A DNA stretch of 64,000 bases from Cinnamomum chago (Eukaryota > Streptophyta > Magnoliopsida > Laurales > Lauraceae): assembly GCA_038049695.1 (NCBI GenBank), contig CP142458.1, forward strand, positions 63,583,501-63,647,500, given 5' to 3'. Positions 57,637 through 64,000 of the stretch are shown here, piece after piece (position 1 is the stretch's first letter; every line of letters starts with the position of its first letter). The notes beneath the pieces are model-generated. The model was given only the letters and a program-made list of their open reading frames with translations, did not search any database and was not told where the DNA came from. Both the position numbers and the translations under genes were made by a program.

Positions 57637-60030
57637 GATGTGGAGGAGTTACCCAACTACGAGGGACGGTTATGGATTTTCTCCTTAACCTATTTCAGTT
57701 AAAGTTCTCTATCACTAAAAGAGTTAAAATAGGAAAGAGGGCTCCATGTATCACCCGTTTCAATTACAAAACTCTTTATATGTCATTAAGATAGTCGAAA
57801 TAAGAAAGATGGTAAGAATCGAATAAGAAATTAGCTTCAAGATCGAATTGGAAACCAATCTCTCTCATATGTTATAAAAACCCAGATCATATTGATTTTT
57901 TATAGTAGGATTTAATCACGAGTGGACACTACCTTATTTGTTCACTTCTCACTCTCACTATCTGCATCATATTTGGTAAACTTACTTTACCAGTGAAGTA
58001 AAGTGAAGGGTTAATTCAAGAGACAATAAAAGGAGAGGGGGTTAAATAAAAAAAATTGTTAAAAGATGCATCCTCATGCCACTGGATGACAAAGAAAAAC
58101 TAGGGGTTTTCATGGACTAGGTTGGGCTAGGCAGAAGAATTTCCAAAATGACCTGACTTCTAAACTAGAAGCCTAAGCCTGGCCCAAGCTTCAGTTGAGC
58201 TTGAAGTTGCTAGCCCGAGCCTAACCTGCATGGAAATAATGAAGCCCGAGCTCGACCCATGTTAGACTTATAGAACATAGAAATGAGTTTCTTACCAGCT
58301 CATAGGCCAGCTAAACTGGTCTGATTATATCACCATCCATGGGAGGTCACGGGTTTGAGGCCCCCCTCACTACTCCCACCCTTATAATTATGTATATATT
58401 TGGGTTGGGCGGGTATTCCGGCTCTCAACCACTGAGTCCAAATAAAAGAAAATTTAGCATGATTCATCCATTATAGCCTAAACCCCATGCCCAACCCAAA
58501 GGGGCCCGGTCGCCCAATCCATGAGCACCCTTATAAATAAAATAAAAAAAATCTTCCTTTTAAAAGAAAGTTCCAAAAAACTGATCTCTCACACCTTTTG
58601 ATTTGACCAAACCTTCACTTTTGTTCTCTCTTATATTAACCATTAACTTCACTTCACAAGTAAAGTAAATTTACCAAATAAGCAATATATTGTGAATTTG
58701 TTGTGATTTAATATAAGTGCATTTAAACATTAATTATACATGCCCATCCATTATATATTGACCGTTTGGACCTAAGCCCCGACCTATGACCAGATCAAGA
58801 TGTGAAAAAAAAAGAAGAGTAAAAACATCGGATTGCAGCAATACCACCGTTTAAAGTAATTTTTCCTCCACTCAGAGAGGAGGAAAAGTTGCAAATGAGA
58901 CTTTACCGCCGCTAATAGTAGTGGTAAAGTTGCAATAGCGGTACAGCTGCATGAATGCCCCATACAAGCCTTTCCATTATATATAATCTGTCTCTAAGTT
59001 AATGTCTAGTATCTCCTTTTCAACCTTATTGTCACACACGTCCGACGTCTATGGGGCCCATTTCTAATCAAATGCATTTCATCCAAGTGGGGCTCATCAA
59101 TGATTAACCTATAGCATTTGTCAGTTGAGGCCCACACCAGATGGGAAAGCAACAAAGATTGGCACGTTAATCAAAGACCTAAATCATTTGTAAGGAAATA
59201 TTAAGGCCAAGCCATCTTTTAATTGAGTTTTGGGCTATCTTTAAATTTTAAATCTACCTCTCTATCATTTAAGATTTATTTCATTCTCATTCCCACAAGA
59301 ATATTGTTTTGGTTGTTGGAAAACCGAATCCTTAGGCACTGATTAGTGGGCCCGTGTTCCGATGATTTGAACCGTTGAAGAGATAATGTCTTAATAATTG
59401 TAGAGGGCTGAAGCTAACCATCTCCGAAAGATTTTTATAATAATTTCATAGAAGTGTTTAGTAGCTGAGTTAATGGCCCACATGTAATTCCTTGAATCAT
59501 CAAGGATGACTTAATTTGAACATGTAATAAATATTAATAATAATAGAAAATATATTTGTTTGTTTTTAGATTTGTCTTTTTTAAGAATATTTAAAAAATT
59601 AAATGTGATGTGTTTAGATTCATAGTTTTCGTTCTTGAACGTCATTATAAATATTTTATTAGTTTCTTTTGGGATTCAAGTACGAACAATGAAATAAATT
59701 TACTAACGTGAGTTTCACGGTTGCATTTGCTTCAATGTCTAGAAAATTAAAAATTTTCACTGCTGTATTAATAGTTTGATAAAATATAGAGATACATATA
59801 CATATGATTATGTTAATATCATTTTTATGAAAAAGTCAAGTCAATCGAGGGGTCGGATTAATTTGATTCTCGATATCATATTCATTTTAAAGCATTTTTT
59901 TTGTAGGGCTCAGATTTCAGTAATTGGGTTCTAGTGTAATGTTCTACTCTAATATATATGCCCAAGTGTCTATGGAAAACTCAATGTTGCTCAAATTAAG
60001 ACAAGTTAAAATATATAAGAGTACCCAACC

Positions 60031-60178
60031 GGGTGTTGGCCCGGTTAGGACACTGGGTTTTCTCCCCAAAGGTCCTGGCATCAATTCCCTTGCGCGTTAA
60101 TCGTCCCCCGTTTGTGTGGGTGCCGGTGTGGGGCCCATGGTTATGTCCCACCAAAGGTGCATGGGGATACCCTGATAT
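60031..60178 (+). mobile_element. SINE-like segment within tandem unit, copy 3
   Basis: tRNA-like boxes as at 49930 ('tggcccggttaggaca', 'ggtcctggcatcaattccc'). It ends in 'gatatatatatat' instead of the A-rich tail and runs straight into the next element. Confidence 0.5.
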
Positions 60179-60182
60179 ATAT

Positions 60183-60508
60183 ATATGGGGAAACGGTCCA
60201 GTAAGGACCGTCCTCTCCATGTTAAGTGCGGACTCATCCCAGCCATCCCTTCTCTCAACAGATCCACGGATGGCACGGCCCATATATAACATAAGAGAGA
60301 AAACTGAAAAGTGGGAAAAGGAGAGCCTCTGCGATTTGGGCGATTTGGGGGAAACGGAAGGAGCAAGCAACAGGGCCATTTTCGTCGGAGCCAAATCGCG
60401 CGCGCGATCGAGACCCTTCTGCCGGCGTCTCATCTCTCTCTCTCCTCTCTCGCACCTCTCTCTCTCTCTCCCGGCATCCTATTTCTCATTCCTCAGATTT
60501 CAAACTAC
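60183..60508 (+). promoter_or_regulatory. Promoter-like, GC-rich segment at the outer end of the inverted repeat
   Basis: It begins with a short palindrome (ACGGTCC-AGTAA-GGACCGT, 60193-60211). TATATAA at 60283-60289 is followed by GC-rich sequence with CpG clusters ('cgcgcgcgatcg' near 60397) and CT-rich leader-like runs (60430-60475). This is the layout of a plant core promoter and 5' UTR. No known gene was identified. Its mirror copy, if present, lies beyond base 64000. Confidence 0.45.
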
Positions 60509-61299
60509 ATTTCGAGCCTGTCGTGGGATTCCGTCCGGACGATAAATACCAAATACCAAATACCAAATACCAAATACCAAGGATCGTTTTGCATTTTGAG
60601 CTTCTACTGTTTGGTGTTTCCACCTCTACTCCAAAGTGCTAAAAGTGGGTCAGAAGAAGATTGTACTCTCGTGTCAAACCCAAAGCCAGTTTTCGTCAAG
60701 GTAATGTGGGGTTTTTTCTTCTTCTTTCCATCTTCTGTTTGTAGGTTTTTTTTTTTCTCTGAAAACCCCCAATGTTTCTTTGGAGAATTTTAAACCCATA
60801 TCGATGGAATGGTTTTTTCAAGCATCTCCTCCGATAACAAGAATCTGATCCTTTTTTTCTAACCGGGGGTTTCTTGATATGAACTCATTTGTCATGACAA
60901 GAAGCATGCTTGAATGTATAACCGAATTAAATTGTAAAGAATCTGCTCTAAGACTTGGCATCAGGCATCAGGGATCTGCATTGAGAGAGGTGGTTCAATC
61001 AATGACATCAGGGACCCCATGTTCTGGATCATTTCAACTTTGACATACATTACAAGCAATGTTCATGATTCGGTGGGCTGAACTCATAATGCCATGGGGG
61101 TGTCATGTGGGCTGTCTTATTTTTTTTTTTTTTTTTTTCTGTTGTAATGTTATCAGGTTGCAAAGCTAGCCTCTTGTTGGGCTGTTTTTTTTTTTTTTTA
61201 ATGACTGTCATCAGCCACAAGGCCAGGAAGCCGGTGAGGTATAGTTTTTTTTTTTTTTTTTTTTTAATATAATTCATCAAGAACATTCTGTAATCACCA
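60509..61299 (+). repeat. Left arm of a large inverted repeat
   Basis: Nearly identical, inverted, to 63230-64000. Only scattered single changes are visible (for example 'caggaag' against 'cagtaag', 'catcaag' against 'catcgag'), plus length changes in homopolymers and in a heptamer run. It contains 5 copies of AAATACC (60544-60578), a splice-donor-like CAAG/GTAATG at 60700/60701, then T-rich intron-like sequence. Either the long terminal repeat of a DNA element or an inverted duplication of a gene's first exon and intron. Confidence 0.9.
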
Positions 61300-63229
61300 T
61301 CCTTAAGAGGCTAGCTTTGCAACCTGATATCAGCTACCTATTGTTATTATCAAAATATTGTGTTTTATCTTGTTCATGTTCCTGCTTTCACTAGTATGTA
61401 TTTGGATCTTGTGGTACAAATTATATTGCATTTTCTAACTTATTGCCCTCTAATGTTAACTGACATGGATCATCGTGTCATGGCAGGAATGTGTATGGCT
61501 GTTCAAGCATTTGTACCATCTGAATCAAATGGGTTCTTGAATGTTCTGGCTGGGTTCGTTCTGTTTCTCATGTACTTGTGTAATTCAACGACCTCAATGA
61601 CCGTTCCATGATTAATATCCTTTGTAGCAACACTATTTTGATACTCATTCTAGGTTCAAGCATTACAATGTGTTATAGTTTCTGGAATGACAGACATGCA
61701 CAGTATTACTTCCAGGCTCAAGACATGTTAACATTCATTTCTTTTCAGGATTGGTTCACATCCACACAAAACCATGTATCTAGTTCTTCCTCTCTCTCTC
61801 TCTCTCTCTAGCTGCTGCACTGGTTTGAAAGACTTCCATCTTTAAAATAGGTGAATGGTGAAAGGATATAAGATGCAAATGTATATGGGCAGCTGGCTCC
61901 AAAGTACTGTGACCTGGCCCACTTGCAACCATGAAGGCCAAGCCACTTCTCAAGTCTTCCCCACTTGTTGACATGAAAGGGGTGAAGAAAAGGGTTGCAT
62001 CAATTTAACCAGACTACCCTTCGGTACACATCAAACAAAAGTACTGTTAAGAAACATTGAGAATGGGGTTGGAAAGAGAGTTTGTGAATCACAGTGTTGT
62101 TGATGGGTTTCCATCAATTTTTCTTTGCTGGGTGGGAATGGAATAGGAACTTCTATAACAAAAAACCAAAACTGGGTCACTTTCGCACTATAAATTACAC
62201 CATGTTAGGTGGGTCCTTCTCTAGATTTTATTCAGTTGGGTTCTCTTCATTTTGAGTAATAAGCCGGAAAATTGGTAACAAGCGCCCAAGATTTTTCTAT
62301 TTAATGAATAAGAGTTAATATGGAACCCTGTCGGGTGCTGCAAGCCACCAAAAGATGATGAGAGTCATATAGACAAACACATGCTTAAATGATGTTTGAT
62401 CCCAGCAATAGAATGTTCTCACCTGAACATTGGAGCCAAATCTCAGATTGCTCTATTTGGATTTTGGATCTACCATAGTTCAAACAGAACAGATAAGTTA
62501 ATTGGTAACCAACAGGATACTCCAAATGTTTGTTGCCATGAAACTGAAGCTGGGGCACATTCCACACCTGCTATAGTTAGTCGACAGTACCGACCTTAAT
62601 TTTTAGCTGACGATATGTTTTGGGTGTTTTGCCCCCACACCAAGACAGGCTATGATTTTATCTTTAAAATGCGAGCAGAGTTTTCAATCAGGCCGCTCCG
62701 CTTGCAATTTGCGTTTCCCGGATTCAAATAAAGTTGTGTTCTTATGTGAAGAAATCATACCATCCATCCTGCTTGGGATATGGATTAGGGACACATAATC
62801 TTTATTCTTTACAACTCTCACATGGCACGCACCCCTGCACATTTCCGTCTAGTTTCTCTATTAATATGGGAGCTTAGTGGGGGGGATTTTTCATTTAGAC
62901 TTTATTTACCAGTACAAATGTTTCTCAATCTAGTTTCATCTCTGTTTGATTTCAAATAGACAAATGTTTTCTATCAGGCACTGCAAATCTACATTTTCAT
63001 CTTCCAAGAGGTTCCACAATCAAGCGGTTAAGATGTGGTCACTGGATCACACTCATGCATGTCTTGGATTTCATTACTGTCGCTGTGATATAAGAGAACA
63101 TAAGACTACAGTTGTCAAATTAGCACATCAAATATAAACAACTGAACAGAATTCTTAAAACATTTTTCCATCAGATGTGAATACTAAAGAAATATTGGTG
63201 AGAGAATGCAATTTCCTTTCGCATCACAT
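61300..63229. other. Spacer between the inverted-repeat arms
   Basis: About 1.93 kb with no recognised protein family. A 25-base sequence at 61305-61329 is the exact inverse complement of 61151-61175 in the left arm. A (TC)n run lies at 61790-61808. Open frames on both strands are short (at most about 80 codons) and lack family signatures. No transposase motif was found. Confidence 0.6.
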
Positions 63230-64000
63230 TGGTGATTACAGAATGTTCTCGATGAATTATATTAAAAAAAAAAAAAAAAACTATACCTCACCGGCTTACT
63301 GGCCTTGTGGCTGATGACAGTCATTAAAAAAAAAAAAAAACAGCCCAACAAGAGGCTAGCTTTGCAACCTGATAACATTACAACAGAAAAAAAAAAAAAA
63401 AAAATAAGACAGCCCACATGACACCCCCATGGCATTATGAGTTCAGCCCACCGAATCATGAACATTGCTTGTAATGTATGTCAAAGTTGAAATGATCCAG
63501 AACATGGGGTCCCTGATGTCATTGATTGAACCACCTCTCTCAATGCAGATCCCTGATGCCTGATGCCAAGTCTTAGAGCAGATTCTTTACAATTTAATTC
63601 GGTTATACATTCAAGCATGCTTCTTGTCATGACAAATGAGTTCATATCAAGAAACCCCCGGTTAGAAAAAAAGGATCAGATTCTTGTTATCGGAGGAGAT
63701 GCTTGAAAAAACCATTCCATCGATATGGGTTTAAAATTCTCCAAAGAAACATTGGGGGTTTTCAGAGAAAAAAAAAAACCTACAAACAGAAGATGGAAAG
63801 AAGAAGAAAAAACCCCACATTACCTTGACGAAAACTGGCTTTGGGTTTGACACGAGAATACAATCTTCTTCTGACCCACTTTTAGCACTTTGGAGTAGAG
63901 GTGGAAACACCAAACAGTAGAAGCTCAAAATGCAAAACGATCCTGGTATTTGGTATTTGGTATTTATCGTCCGGACGGAATCCCACGACAGGCTCGAAAT
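63230..64000 (-). repeat. Right arm of the large inverted repeat, cut by the window end
   Basis: The mirror of 60509-61299. It carries 3 rather than 5 AAATACC heptamers (near 63946-63968 on the minus strand) and the mirrored donor-like site at 63824/63823. It runs off the window, so the outer end is not visible. Confidence 0.9.

Larger units (their letters stand above)
57117..60178 (+). repeat. Tandem unit, copy 3 (uninterrupted, 3' end missing)
   Basis: It holds the same landmarks as copies 1 and 2 (MITE 57117-57636; 'ggtcacgggtttgaggcccc' near 58347; hairpin region near 58855; uninterrupted 'cctttccatt' site near 58970; empty Mutator target near 59430; SINE-like end 60031-60178). It lacks both insertions, so it serves as the reference. 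The final part of about 330 bp found in copies 1 and 2 is absent; the copy stops where the inverted-repeat element begins. Confidence 0.85.

Noticed and set aside
60544-60578. Regular short repeats as a possible CRISPR-like array
   Set aside because: Seven-base units without spacers are a microsatellite; the genome is a plant.
60033-60793. Frames of 145-170 codons over the SINE end and promoter-like stretch
   Set aside because: They run through a SINE tail, a promoter-like region and low-complexity CT tracts. GC-rich DNA makes stop codons scarce; no domain is recognisable.
61360-61620. Hydrophobic 83-codon frame in the inverted-repeat spacer
   Set aside because: No recognisable family, no support from splice context, and AT-rich composition like its surroundings.

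Overview
This is a stretch of plant nuclear DNA: AT-rich, with spliced genes, very long introns and many transposon remnants. The three best-resolved products are typical of land plants: a plastid ribosomal protein, a galactolipid synthase and an organellar PPR protein. Repeat density and intron length suggest a large-genome angiosperm. I lean towards a woody magnoliid-type lineage, but the sequence does not prove it.

Four protein-coding genes can be rebuilt exon by exon with in-phase GT/AG junctions. They are (1) plastid 50S ribosomal protein bL35c, minus strand, 5709-11596, 3 exons, with a 5.2 kb second intron; (2) an ankyrin-repeat/PGG-domain membrane protein of the ITN1/At5g02620 type, plus strand, 15868-18536, 3 exons; (3) a type-A monogalactosyldiacylglycerol (MGDG) synthase, minus strand, 20689-31200, 8 exons, 525 residues; (4) a PLS-class E/E+ pentatricopeptide repeat protein resembling At5g08510, minus strand, 38295-40134, 2 exons. 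They are independent genes, not an operon, although bL35c, MGDG synthase and probably the PPR protein all serve organelles. Long introns and intergenic gaps hold tRNA-derived SINEs, hAT-type MITEs, RTE- and L1-type LINE tails, one hAT element with an 8-bp target duplication, foldback hairpins and microsatellites.

From about 42.9 kb to the end the window contains no recognised host gene, but it is highly structured. A unit of about 3.45 kb is present three times in tandem (43276-50377, 50378-57116, 57117-about 60178). Copy 1 was hit by a Mutator-like MITE with a 9-bp target duplication, and that MITE was hit by a 2.9 kb TG...CA solo LTR with a 5-bp duplication. Copy 2 was hit by a 3.3 kb Helitron-like element between A and T. 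Copy 3 keeps the empty site for both insertions, so the insertion history can be read directly.

The last 3.8 kb (60183-64000) is a large inverted repeat with nearly identical arms of about 0.78 kb around a 1.93 kb spacer. Each arm ends in a leader-like region with a splice-donor-like site, pointing inward. Upstream of the left arm lies a TATA-box, GC-rich, promoter-like stretch. The right arm runs off the window. This is the most unusual structure here: a possible long-TIR element or a convergent transcription unit able to make double-stranded RNA.

All gene models come from reading splice sites and family conservation by eye. No alignment, expression or database evidence was available.
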